From Bacillota bacterium (GTDB lineage: Bacteria > Bacillota > Sulfobacillia > JAJZYS01 > JAJYTV01), in assembly GCA_021793215.1 (NCBI GenBank), contig JAJYTE010000019.1:1-49720 (forward strand): 49,720 bases of DNA, written 5' to 3'. Positions 17,106-24,713 of this stretch are shown here, in pieces. A program made the translations under genes and the position numbers. Numbering within the stretch: the stretch's first letter is position 1; every line of letters starts with the position of its first letter. The notes below the pieces were generated by a model. It was not told the DNA's origin and ran no database searches. It saw nothing but the letters and a program-made list of their open reading frames with translations.

Positions 17106-17408
17106 GGCTGAGCCCCCTTCGCGTTTTACACCCCGAGTATGCACAAACAATACATTACCGCATACATTGTTCTGTGTCTATTGACTTGCGATGCCGTAAG
17201 AGAAGAAGAACCGTCGTGGAAAAACGTTCCCGACAGCGTCAGAAGACGACAGAACAAAGTAACTTTGTCGATTAGACGCACTGAGTGTTGCCTATTGGGA
17301 CAACCAGCAAAGCGATGGGTCTATATGTAGACGAAGCCGCACACCGGCCGGGCAGGACGCCGTGGAGCGCGGAAGGAAGGCGGGCCAAGCCGTCGAACGC
17401 CGTCGGAT
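17106..17408. other. AT-richer intergenic region between divergent genes
   Basis: These 303 bases separate the leftward RsfA-like gene from the rightward SpoIID-domain gene. The part from about 17140 to 17330 is clearly richer in A and T than its surroundings and must hold both promoters. A GTATGC / GCATAC inverted pair surrounds 17138-17165, and a GGACAA / TATATG pair with 18-base spacing lies near 17299-17328 on the + strand. I cannot assign a sigma factor with confidence. No protein gene is seen. Confidence 0.5.
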
Positions 17409-19133
17409 ATGACCAATCGATCTAGTGTCCTCGGGGCGCTCGTCCTCGTTGCCTGCCTCTTCGCGCCGACGTCGGCCGCGGTGCAGGCGCAGGGAACCCA
17501 GATGATCCGGGTCGGACTCTACTACGGCTCGAGCTCGCTCGCGGCCGCGACGCTGTCGCCGGCAGGGCCGAGCGCGAACACGGTGTACACAGACGGCGCC
17601 GCCGTCGCGGACGTCCCGGGCCAAAGCTACGTGCGGGACTTCGCCTACCGCGTGCTCGCGATGCAGACGCCGAATCTCGCCGCCGCCCAGGCGGAGGTGG
17701 CCACGCTCGCCTCCCAGCACCTGCCGGCCTACCTCGAGGAGCTGCCGAACGCGAGTTACGACGTCTTCAGCGGCCCGGACGCGGCGATCTCGACGGCGCA
17801 GGCGGCCGCCGCCGCGCTGCCGGGGTCGACGGTGCTGGGGCCCTACGGCGTCCTGATCCCGGGCCAGTCGTCGCTCGCCGCGGCGCAGGCCACGGTGCAG
17901 GCGCTCTTGCCCACGGGGCAGATCGCCTACCCGATCGCCCTGGCGCAGGGCTGGGGAGTGCTTGTGGGTGCGGAGACGTCGCAGGCGGCCGCGCAGGCGC
18001 TGCTTCCCTCCCTGCAGCCGACCTACCCGACGGCCGCACTCTACACGCCGTCGGGCAGCGAACTCGAGGTGCAGCTGCCCACCGGTGGCGTCGCGTTCCT
18101 CGCGCAGAGTTCGAGCGGACTGCAGGTGTCGGGGGACCAGGGAGTCGTGGGGATCCAGGGCAAGGCGTACCGCGGCGCCCTTCAGTTCGTGCTGCGCGGC
18201 ACGGCGCTAGAGGTCGTGAACACGCTGCCGCTAGAGCAGTACCTGTACGGCGTCGTCCCGTCCGAGATGCCCGCCAGCTGGTCGCCGCAGGCGCTGGAGG
18301 CCCAGGCGATCGCGAGCCGCACCTACGCGCTCTACCAGGTGGAGCACGCTGCGCAAGGCAGCCTCTTCGACGTCTACCCGAACACGCAAAGCCAGGCGTA
18401 CGGCGGATACGCCGCCGAGCAGCTCTCCTCGAACGCCGCCGTGGACGCCACAGCGAACATCGTGATGACCTATAGCGGCCAGCCGATCGACGCCGTGTTC
18501 TCCGCCGACTCCGGCGGGGCGACCGAGAACTCGGAGAACGTCTGGGGCACTGCGCTGCCGTACCTGCGCGGCGTCGACGAACTCGCAGGCTACCAGCCGG
18601 GCACATGGACGATCACCTACAGCGCGGCCCAGATCGCGAGCCTCGTGACCGCCTGGAGCGGACAAGCCATCGGCGCCCTGGAGCAGGTCGCGCTGCAGGG
18701 CGTCGCGCAAACGTTCTCGGGCCGACCCCTGGACGTCCTGTTCGCCGGCAGCGGAGGGCAGTACACCGTGTGGCGAGACAGCATCCGCGGGCTCTTGCGC
18801 CTTCCGTCGACGCTGTTCACGCTGGCGAGCAACGGGCAGGTCTACGCGCAGACCGCGGACGGAGTTTCGACGATCGCCAGCTTGTCCGGCGCAAACGCGC
18901 AGGCGGCCGGCGGACTCGGCCCGCTGCCGGCAACGGTGCAGGTGGAGGGTGCGAGCGGGGAGACGGCGTCCTACCCCTTGGTGCCGACGACCTACACGCT
19001 GAACGGCCGCGGCAACGGGCACGGGCTTGGCATGAGCCAGGATGGGGCGCAGTACATGGCGGAGCAGGGCCTCTCGTACCAGGCGATCCTCAGCCACTAC
19101 TACACGGGAGTGGCGTTCTCTCCGGACAACTGA
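17409..19133 (+). CDS. SpoIID/LytB-domain protein (lytic transglycosylase-like)
   Basis: The 574-residue product has a signal peptide (about 1-28), an alanine/glutamine-rich SPOR-like region (75-205) and a SpoIID/LytB domain (about 245-570). The domain shows PLEQYLYGVVPSEMPASW with the catalytic glutamate at 286, EAQAIASRTYAL, SADSGGATENSENVW, LRGV and the C-terminal GRGNGHGLGMSQDGAQ. SpoIID is the peptidoglycan transglycosylase that drives engulfment together with SpoIIM and SpoIIP. At 574 aa it is longer than SpoIID (about 340), so it may be a LytB-like amidase enhancer or a spore-cortex paralogue. In B. subtilis spoIID lies between murAA and spoIIQ, a place where none is found here. The start lacks a strong ribosome site. 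Its 3' end overlaps otsA by 34 bases. Confidence 0.85.
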   Translation: MTNRSSVLGALVLVACLFAPTSAAVQAQGTQMIRVGLYYGSSSLAAATLSPAGPSANTVYTDGAAVADVPGQSYVRDFAYRVLAMQTPNLAAAQAEVATLASQHLPAYLEELPNASYDVFSGPDAAISTAQAAAAALPGSTVLGPYGVLIPGQSSLAAAQATVQALLPTGQIAYPIALAQGWGVLVGAETSQAAAQALLPSLQPTYPTAALYTPSGSELEVQLPTGGVAFLAQSSSGLQVSGDQGVVGIQGKAYRGALQFVLRGTALEVVNTLPLEQYLYGVVPSEMPASWSPQALEAQAIASRTYALYQVEHAAQGSLFDVYPNTQSQAYGGYAAEQLSSNAAVDATANIVMTYSGQPIDAVFSADSGGATENSENVWGTALPYLRGVDELAGYQPGTWTITYSAAQIASLVTAWSGQAIGALEQVALQGVAQTFSGRPLDVLFAGSGGQYTVWRDSIRGLLRLPSTLFTLASNGQVYAQTADGVSTIASLSGANAQAAGGLGPLPATVQVEGASGETASYPLVPTTYTLNGRGNGHGLGMSQDGAQYMAEQGLSYQAILSHYYTGVAFSPDN

Positions 19134-20590
19134 GGCGCCGCGCTGCGCAGGCCACGCAGCACGCGGCCGAGCCAGGTGTGGATCGTGTTGGCCGCGACGG
19201 CCGCCCGCAGTCTCTCCATGCGCCGCTCGCGCTCCTCCTCGGTGGCGAAGATGGCGCGCGCGAGTCCCTCGGCGATGCGCTCCGGACTCAGCGGAGAGAG
19301 TGGGAAGGCGTCGCGCAGCTCGTGGTACGCGCCCGCCGTCTCGCTGAGGCAGAGCGCCCCTCCACCGTCGACGCGCGCGGCGACGTACTCCTTCGCCACG
19401 AGGTTCAGCCCGTCGTAGAGCGATGAGACGACGGCGACGTCCGCGAGGCGGTAGAGCGCGACGAGCTGATCGAGCCGCAGGTTTCGCTCGACCAGCCGAA
19501 CCGGGAGCCATCCCGGTGTGCGGAACCGGCGGTTGATCTCCGCGACGCGTCGGCGCACGGCGCTCGCAAGCCGGCGGTAGTCCTGGATCTCTGTCCGGGT
19601 CGGGACGCCGATCTGCACGAAGCGCACGCGGCCGTGCAGCGATGGGTAGCGGGCGAGCAGGCGGGCGAACCCATCCAGCCGCGCCGGGATCCCCTTGGTG
19701 TAGTCCAGCCGGTCGACGCCGAGCATGAGCGCGGAGTCGTGCAGGCCCAGTCGTGAGCGCAGCTTGTGGATGCGGCCTTCGGTCAGCGGGTCGCGGGCGA
19801 TTTCTTCAATCCGCTCCGTGTCGATCGAGATGGGTACCGCGGCGACCTGCGTCAGCCGACCCTCGTAGAGCAGGCGGACGCCGTCGGCGTCGCGCAGGAT
19901 GCGGGCGCCGAGCTCCTTGCGCGCGGCGGAAGCGAAACTGTCGACGGAGTCCTCCGTCTGGAAGCCGAGCCAATCCGCCTCGAGGAGACCCTGCAGCAGA
20001 AGCCGCCGCTCCGGGAGCAGGCGCAGCACCACGGTGGGAGGCCAGGGGATGTGCCAGAAGTGGGCGATCGGCCCGGTGTGGCCGAGGCTGCGCAGGTAGC
20101 CGGGCACCAGCGCGAGCTGGTAGTCATGCAAGAATACGACGTCCTCGGTGCGCGCGACCCGCGCGATCTGCGTGGCGAACATGTGGTTGACCTGCCGGTA
20201 GCTGTGCCAGTCGCTTGGACGGAAGTGCGCACGCTCGACGAGGTTGTGGCAAAGCGGCCAAAGGCCGCCGTTCGAGTAGCCGTTGTAGTAGGCGCGGTAG
20301 GTCTCGGCGGGCACGCCGAGCACCTCTACCTGGTAGGTCGGATCCTCCGGCGGCACGTCCAGTTCCTGGCCGTCGCCGCTCTGCGCGGCGACCCAGACCC
20401 CGCCGAACCGCTGCATCAGTGGGTCCAGGGCTGCTGTCAGGCCGCCGGCAGGACGTTCCCAGTGCGACTCGCCGTGCACACCCGAGACCAGCCGGTACGG
20501 CGCGCGGTTCGCGGCCACGATCAGGCGGGCACCCGGAAACAGCGATTCCATCAGGCCTGCAGCATCAGACTCTGACTCTGGTGCGGACAT
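19100..20590 (-). CDS. otsA: Trehalose-6-phosphate synthase (GT20)
   Basis: OtsA transfers glucose from UDP-glucose to glucose 6-phosphate, giving trehalose 6-phosphate, a step toward the osmo- and desiccation protectant trehalose. The 496-residue product shows LIVAANRAPYR, RPAGGLTAAL, the stretch VFLHDYQLALVPGYLR, GFQT, GVDRLDYTKGIP, and SSLYDGLNLVAKEYVA, all standard for GT20. ATG 20590 follows GGAGGAGGG. No trehalose-6-phosphate phosphatase (otsB) domain or gene is in the window; the GH15 enzyme upstream is the closest sugar gene. The leader carries a c-di-AMP riboswitch and a terminator, so expression should fall when c-di-AMP is high. Confidence 0.95.
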   Translation of the reverse strand: MSAPESESDAAGLMESLFPGARLIVAANRAPYRLVSGVHGESHWERPAGGLTAALDPLMQRFGGVWVAAQSGDGQELDVPPEDPTYQVEVLGVPAETYRAYYNGYSNGGLWPLCHNLVERAHFRPSDWHSYRQVNHMFATQIARVARTEDVVFLHDYQLALVPGYLRSLGHTGPIAHFWHIPWPPTVVLRLLPERRLLLQGLLEADWLGFQTEDSVDSFASAARKELGARILRDADGVRLLYEGRLTQVAAVPISIDTERIEEIARDPLTEGRIHKLRSRLGLHDSALMLGVDRLDYTKGIPARLDGFARLLARYPSLHGRVRFVQIGVPTRTEIQDYRRLASAVRRRVAEINRRFRTPGWLPVRLVERNLRLDQLVALYRLADVAVVSSLYDGLNLVAKEYVAARVDGGGALCLSETAGAYHELRDAFPLSPLSPERIAEGLARAIFATEEERERRMERLRAAVAANTIHTWLGRVLRGLRSAAPQLSGENATPV

Positions 20591-20622
20591 CGACAGCCCT
20601 CCTCCAGCGAAATAGTGACGCG

Positions 20623-20652
20623 AAAGGCCGCCCTGGTTGCTCCAGAGCGGCC
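20623..20652 (-). terminator. Intrinsic terminator of the otsA leader (riboswitch expression platform)
   Basis: On the minus strand GGCCGCTCTGG pairs with CCAGGGCGGCC around a five-base loop, using one G-U pair, and TTT follows. It lies between the riboswitch aptamer and the otsA ribosome site, where a c-di-AMP-controlled terminator belongs. Confidence 0.75.
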
Positions 20653-20675
20653 CGCCCGAAAGATCGCGTACCTTT

Positions 20676-20820
20676 GGCAGGGAACCCTCCACTTCATGCG
20701 CTTACGGGGTTAGCTGTCGGGCTCGGGTGGAAGCAACACCCGGCTCGCGCGATGCGAGCTTCGCCCCAGGGCGGTCTGGTTCCCCCGTTCCCTAGATAGG
20801 GATTCAGCAGATGAGAGCAA
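20676..20820 (-). ncRNA. ydaO/yuaA-type c-di-AMP riboswitch
   Basis: The minus strand carries the conserved blocks of the ydaO-yuaA aptamer in order: GGGAACGGGGGAACCA (about 20791-20776), CTGGGGCGAAG shortly after, a variable hairpin (GCTCGC...GCGAGC), then CGAGCCCGACAGCTAACCCC followed by GTAAGCG, and closing AGGGTTCCCTG. The GAGCCCGACAGCTAACC-type core is nearly diagnostic. These riboswitches bind cyclic di-AMP and turn expression off. The aptamer is followed by a terminator and then otsA. Known ydaO regulons include potassium and osmolyte transport and wall hydrolases, so control of an osmoprotectant synthase fits. Confidence 0.92.
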
Positions 20821-20886
20821 CTCCCGATTTGTATGTTACCAAACGCGCGGTGGGAGGTCAAAACCTGCCCGTCCTGGCATTGAGCC

Positions 20887-22677
20887 TCAACGCCTCCCAG
20901 CCCTCTCCTCGCGCTCGCCGCGCAGAGAGGGCTGGGAGGCGCCGCGGCCCAGTTCCGCGACGGCTGCCGCGAAGCCGGCGTGCGGGAAGAGCTGAGGGAA
21001 GTTGCCCCGCTGCTCGCCGTCCTGCGGGTCGACGTGCTCTCCCCAGAGCAGGAGCGGTGTGGCCGATGCGACGAGGCGCTCGAGCGCGGTCGTCGCGCGC
21101 GGCAAGTCCCCCTGGCGCAGGTAGGTGCGCGCGAGCCAGGTGCTGCCGAGCGTGAAGGGGTGGCGAGCCTTGCCCATCTCGTCCTCCCGGTAGCGGTAGA
21201 CGAGTCCGTCCTCGACGAGTTCCGCCTCGATGGCATGCAGCGTGCGCTGCCAGCGCGGGTCGTCCGGCTCGAGGAAGCCGTACAGCGGAAGGCAGAGCAG
21301 CGCCGCGTCGATGCCTGGCAGTCCGACCCCCTGGGTGAACCGGCCGGATTCACGATCGTAGCACGCGGACAAGACCTCCTGCGCGACCTCGTCGGCCGTC
21401 GCCTCCCAGCGTCGCGCGGCGTCCTCGCGCCCCGCGAGGTGGGCGAGGCGGGAACCGGTCTTGATCGCGACCCAGCACATCACGAGCGAGTGGGTGTAGC
21501 GGCGCGGTTCGCCGCGGAACTCCCAAAGGCTCGCATCGGGACGCTGCCAGTTGTCGCAAGAAAAGGCCACGAGCCGCTCGATGCCCCACCACTGCTCGCG
21601 CGCGAACGTCGCGTCGCGGCTCTCGCAGACGTAACGCCAGATGGCCCACAACAGGTCGCCTTCCACGTCGAGCTGCAACTGGGCCGACGCGGCGTTGCCC
21701 ACCCGCACGGGCCGGCTGCCGCGGTGTCCGGAGAGCCAATGCAGTTCGCGCTCGCCGAGGCTGAACGTCCCGTCCACGCGCATGAACGGGGAGAGGAACG
21801 GCTTGCCGGTCATCTGCACGGCGCTGAGCAGGAACTCTATGAGCCGGCGCGTCGCCGAGAGGTCACCGACCAAAAGGAACGCCTCGGCGGCGTAGGATGC
21901 GTCGCGCACCCAAACAAATCGGTAGTCCCAGTTGCGCGACCCGCCGATCTGCTCCGGCAGGCTCGTGCTGGGCGCGGCGAGCACCGCACCGCTGGCGCGC
22001 GAAGTGAGCCCTCGCATGGTCAGCACCGATCGCTCGAACGCGGCGCCAAGCGGGCCCGGCACCGAGGGCATCGGTGCGCTTCGCCAGTAGTGGAGGGCAT
22101 CGTGCAGAGTCGCCTCCGGATCGTCGTCGAGATGCAGCAGCTCCTGCTGCTCCTTCTCGAGGTCCGGCGTGTGGCGCAGCACCAGCTCGTACTCGCCTGG
22201 CGGCAGCAGCCAGCGCTCGCGGTCTATGAGGCCGGCGCGGCCGCCGCGCAGGAAGAGCAGCACCGCGCCGGCGTCCTGCGGGTCGCGGTACACGGCTCCT
22301 TCGGGGCTCGACTCCTGCGAGGCCAGCGATTGGCCGTAGCGGAAGCGCGGGCGGCACTCGACGATCAGCGGGATCTCGCTGCGCACCAGGCGCCGCAGTT
22401 CCGCCCTCCCGATCACGAGGTAGTCCGTGATCGCCGCGGTCCCTGCGGGGGTCACAAGGCGCGTCTCGAGTACGTTCGTGCCCTGGACGTAGGACTGGTC
22501 CGCGCGGAACGTCGTCTCCGGGCGCAGGGAGAAGTGGCCCCCGACCTCCGCGTCGAGCATACGGCTGAACACCGCATCGGAGTCGAAGTGCGGCAGCGGC
22601 AGCCAGTCGATTGACCCCTGCGGCGAGACGAGCGCAGCCGTCTGGCCGTTCGAGATGAAGCCGTAGAAATGCTTCAA
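20887..22677 (-). CDS. GH15 family glucoamylase/trehalase-type glycoside hydrolase
   Basis: The 596-residue product has the bacterial GH15 layout: N-terminal beta-sandwich (YGFISNGQTAALVSPQGSIDW), then an (alpha/alpha)6 barrel with NWDYRFVWVRDAS, SLWEFRGEPRRYTHSLVMCW carrying the general-acid glutamate, KARHPFTLGSTWLA and GNFPQLFPHAGF at the end. Members hydrolyse alpha-glucans or, in actinobacteria and archaea, trehalose. The neighbouring otsA makes trehalase or a glycogen/maltose role equally possible. No signal peptide, so cytoplasmic. The start is TTG 22677 with AAGGAGAG six bases upstream. The last 15 codons run through a terminator hairpin, giving an arginine-rich tail (RGEREERAGRR). 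Confidence 0.9.
   Translation of the reverse strand: MKHFYGFISNGQTAALVSPQGSIDWLPLPHFDSDAVFSRMLDAEVGGHFSLRPETTFRADQSYVQGTNVLETRLVTPAGTAAITDYLVIGRAELRRLVRSEIPLIVECRPRFRYGQSLASQESSPEGAVYRDPQDAGAVLLFLRGGRAGLIDRERWLLPPGEYELVLRHTPDLEKEQQELLHLDDDPEATLHDALHYWRSAPMPSVPGPLGAAFERSVLTMRGLTSRASGAVLAAPSTSLPEQIGGSRNWDYRFVWVRDASYAAEAFLLVGDLSATRRLIEFLLSAVQMTGKPFLSPFMRVDGTFSLGERELHWLSGHRGSRPVRVGNAASAQLQLDVEGDLLWAIWRYVCESRDATFAREQWWGIERLVAFSCDNWQRPDASLWEFRGEPRRYTHSLVMCWVAIKTGSRLAHLAGREDAARRWEATADEVAQEVLSACYDRESGRFTQGVGLPGIDAALLCLPLYGFLEPDDPRWQRTLHAIEAELVEDGLVYRYREDEMGKARHPFTLGSTWLARTYLRQGDLPRATTALERLVASATPLLLWGEHVDPQDGEQRGNFPQLFPHAGFAAAVAELGRGASQPSLRGEREERAGRR
20892..20940 (-). terminator. Terminator hairpin overlapping the 3' end of the GH15 gene
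   Basis: A perfect 16-bp inverted repeat (GCCTCCCAGCCCTCTC and complement) with a 17-base loop straddles the final codons and ends just before the stop of the GH15 gene. No T run is present. Confidence 0.65.
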
Positions 22678-22797
22678 GTTACTCTCCTTGGATCGGCGGT
22701 CTGATGAAGGAAGACTGCTCCTAGTCTATCCGCCGACCACTGCGCGCGCCAGCGCGGCGCACGAGTTCTCATGGCGTCCCCGCCTCGAACGCAGAAC

Positions 22798-22835
22798 GAA
22801 CGAAGGAGGCGGGGCATGCCCTGTCTCCTTCGTTC
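22798..22835 (-). terminator. Terminator-type hairpin downstream of kamA
   Basis: GAACGAAGGAG and CTCCTTCGTTC form a perfect 11-bp stem around 16 bases, just after the kamA stop. A second inverted repeat, CCCCGCCTC / GAGGCGGGG (about 22779-22814), overlaps it and could form instead, so the two stems are mutually exclusive. Confidence 0.55.
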
Positions 22836-22858
22836 AATCAAGCGCGTCGAATCGATCC

Positions 22859-24208
22859 TCAGTCCGCCCCGATGCCGCGCGGCTGCCACTTGCGCGGGTC
22901 CTGGTTCAGCCGGTGGGTGCCACCGCCGCGCAGGTGCGAGTCCTCGAACTCCTTCGGTTCGATGGCGAGCGCCTCGCCGGCCAGCAGGCCGGACACACCG
23001 CGCTGCCCCGGCTCGGTGCGCACCCACTCCGGCGGCACGGCCATGTCCGGCCCCGCGTAGTCGAGCGGTTCGGTGTAGGTGCCGATGTAGCCCTCGAAGT
23101 TGCGCAGCACGACGCGGCTGCGGCTTTGCGAGACGATGTAGTTCGGCCCGACGGGCACTTTGCCACCGCCGCCCGGCAGGTCGACGACGTAGGTCGGCAC
23201 GGCGTAGCCCGACATGTGGCCGCGCAGCGACTCCATGATCTCGATGCCCTGCGCGACCGTCGTGCGGAAGTGCCCCGCACCGTGCACCTCGTCGCACTGG
23301 TAGATGTAGTAGGGGCGCACGCGGTTGCGCACCAGCTCGCGCATCAGCTTCTGCATCACGACGGGGTGGTCGTTGATGCCGCGGAGGAGCACCGTCTGCG
23401 CGCCGAGCGGGATGCCCGCGCGGGTCATGCGGTCGAGCGCGTCGGAAACCTCGGGCGTCAGCTCGCGCGGGTGGTTCACGTGGACGTTCAGCCAGAGCGG
23501 GTGGTACTGCGAGAGCATGTCGCAAAGCTCCTGGGTGATGCGCTGCGGCGCGAAGATCGGCACGCGCGAACCGATGCGGATCACCTCAATGTGCTCGATC
23601 TTGCGCAGCTCGCGCAGTACGCTCTCGAGCACCTTCGGGTTCAGCACCAGCGGGTCGCCGCCGGACAGGAGTACGTCGCGCACCTGCGGCGTGCGTCGCA
23701 GGTAGTCGAGCTGCGCCTCGAACTCCGCCGGCGAGAAGTTCGCGTGCGGGTCGCCGACGATGCGGCTGCGCGTGCAGTAGCGGCAGTAGCTCGCGCACTG
23801 CGTCGTGATCAGCATGAGGACGCGGTCGGGGTAGCGGTGCACGAGGCCGGGCACAGGGCTGTGCCGGTCCTCGGCGAGGGAGTCGGCCATCTCCGCGTCG
23901 AACGGCACCAGTTCCTGCGCGGTCGGCAGCACCTGGCGGCGGATCGGGCAGGTCGGGTCATCGGGGTCGATCAGCGATGCGAAGTACGGCGTGATGTCGA
24001 GGCGCAGACGGCCGCTTGCGCGGATGCCCTCCTCCTCGTCCGGCGTCAGCCGGATGATCTCAGAGAGCTCGCCGATCGAGTTGAGCCGGTTCTTCAGCTG
24101 CCAGCGCCAATCGTTCCACTCGTCGTCCGGCACGTCCCGCCAGCGGGGTGCGCGCGTGTTGCGCGGCAGCTGCAGCTGGCTGCGCACGGAAGCTTCGGCG
24201 TGCTGCAT
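22859..24208 (-). CDS. kamA: Lysine 2,3-aminomutase family radical SAM enzyme
   Basis: The 449-residue product has the radical SAM cluster CASYCRYC (Cys138, 142, 145) and the PLP lysine in LPGGGGKVPVGP (Lys350), with the KamA N-terminal part (WNDWRWQLKNRL) and LSGGDPLVLNPKVLE. KamA interconverts L-alpha-lysine and L-beta-lysine using SAM, a 4Fe-4S cluster and PLP. In Bacillus the homologue (YodO) is made in the mother cell; beta-lysine can also serve in antibiotics or as an osmolyte. No ablA/ablB acetyltransferase partner adjoins. ATG 24208 has GGGAGGAG upstream. The divergence from E. coli EpmB (shorter) and full length favour a true aminomutase. Confidence 0.93.
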   Translation of the reverse strand: MQHAEASVRSQLQLPRNTRAPRWRDVPDDEWNDWRWQLKNRLNSIGELSEIIRLTPDEEEGIRASGRLRLDITPYFASLIDPDDPTCPIRRQVLPTAQELVPFDAEMADSLAEDRHSPVPGLVHRYPDRVLMLITTQCASYCRYCTRSRIVGDPHANFSPAEFEAQLDYLRRTPQVRDVLLSGGDPLVLNPKVLESVLRELRKIEHIEVIRIGSRVPIFAPQRITQELCDMLSQYHPLWLNVHVNHPRELTPEVSDALDRMTRAGIPLGAQTVLLRGINDHPVVMQKLMRELVRNRVRPYYIYQCDEVHGAGHFRTTVAQGIEIMESLRGHMSGYAVPTYVVDLPGGGGKVPVGPNYIVSQSRSRVVLRNFEGYIGTYTEPLDYAGPDMAVPPEWVRTEPGQRGVSGLLAGEALAIEPKEFEDSHLRGGGTHRLNQDPRKWQPRGIGAD

Positions 24209-24394
24209 CAGGTCATGCTCCTCCCATGGTCCGGTTCAAAGGCGGGCGCCCGGCGCCTCGCCGCAAAGGGTCGAATTGTCGGCGGTTCTTTGAGCGCCCG
24301 CGCGTCGAAGCATCGCCGCGCGAGGGTGACCGGGGCGCTATGGAGTCTATAGTGCTACAGAATTCGCTGGTTGCATAGTACCGGATGAATGCAG

Positions 24395-24426
24395 GCGGGC
24401 AGGGCGCTGTACGGCGCCCTGCCCGC
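24395..24426 (-). terminator. Terminator hairpin after the 61-residue gene
   Basis: A perfect 13-bp stem (GCGGGCAGGGCGC and complement) with a six-base loop lies 11 bases beyond the stop of the small gene. The T content after it is modest. Confidence 0.7.
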
Positions 24427-24437
24427 GGACAGGCGGC

Positions 24438-24623
24438 TCAAAGGTTCGGTGTGAAGTACCGCGCCAGTTCATCCTCGATCGCGATGACGCGGCGCATGAT
24501 GTGGTTGCGCTCCTTGTACGGCTTGCGCCGAGCCCGCTCCACGAGGACCTGCTTCTCGCGCTGCAACGTATCAATGCGCGCGATCACATCGGGCGGGTAC
24601 GGCAGCGCGTTTGGCTCTGCCAT
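24438..24623 (-). CDS. Small conserved-looking helical protein of unknown function
   Basis: The 61-residue product begins MAEPNALPYPPDVIARIDTL and is otherwise highly charged and helical (QREKQVLVERARRKPYKERN, then HIMRRVIAIEDELARYF). Two helices with heptad-like leucine/isoleucine spacing suggest a helical hairpin. ATG 24623 has AAGGAGAG seven bases upstream, and a terminator follows, so it is probably a real gene. It sits between murJ and kamA on the same strand. I do not recognise the family; small sporulation-associated proteins of this type are common in Bacillota, but that is only analogy. Confidence 0.6.
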   Translation of the reverse strand: MAEPNALPYPPDVIARIDTLQREKQVLVERARRKPYKERNHIMRRVIAIEDELARYFTPNL

Positions 24624-24713
24624 GGCAATCTCTCCTTCGCTTCCGGTCATCAGCATAGCCGCTCAGGCAGGCGTGGGCAATAGGCGCGCGTGCCTGCACT
24701 GCCATTGGTTGGC

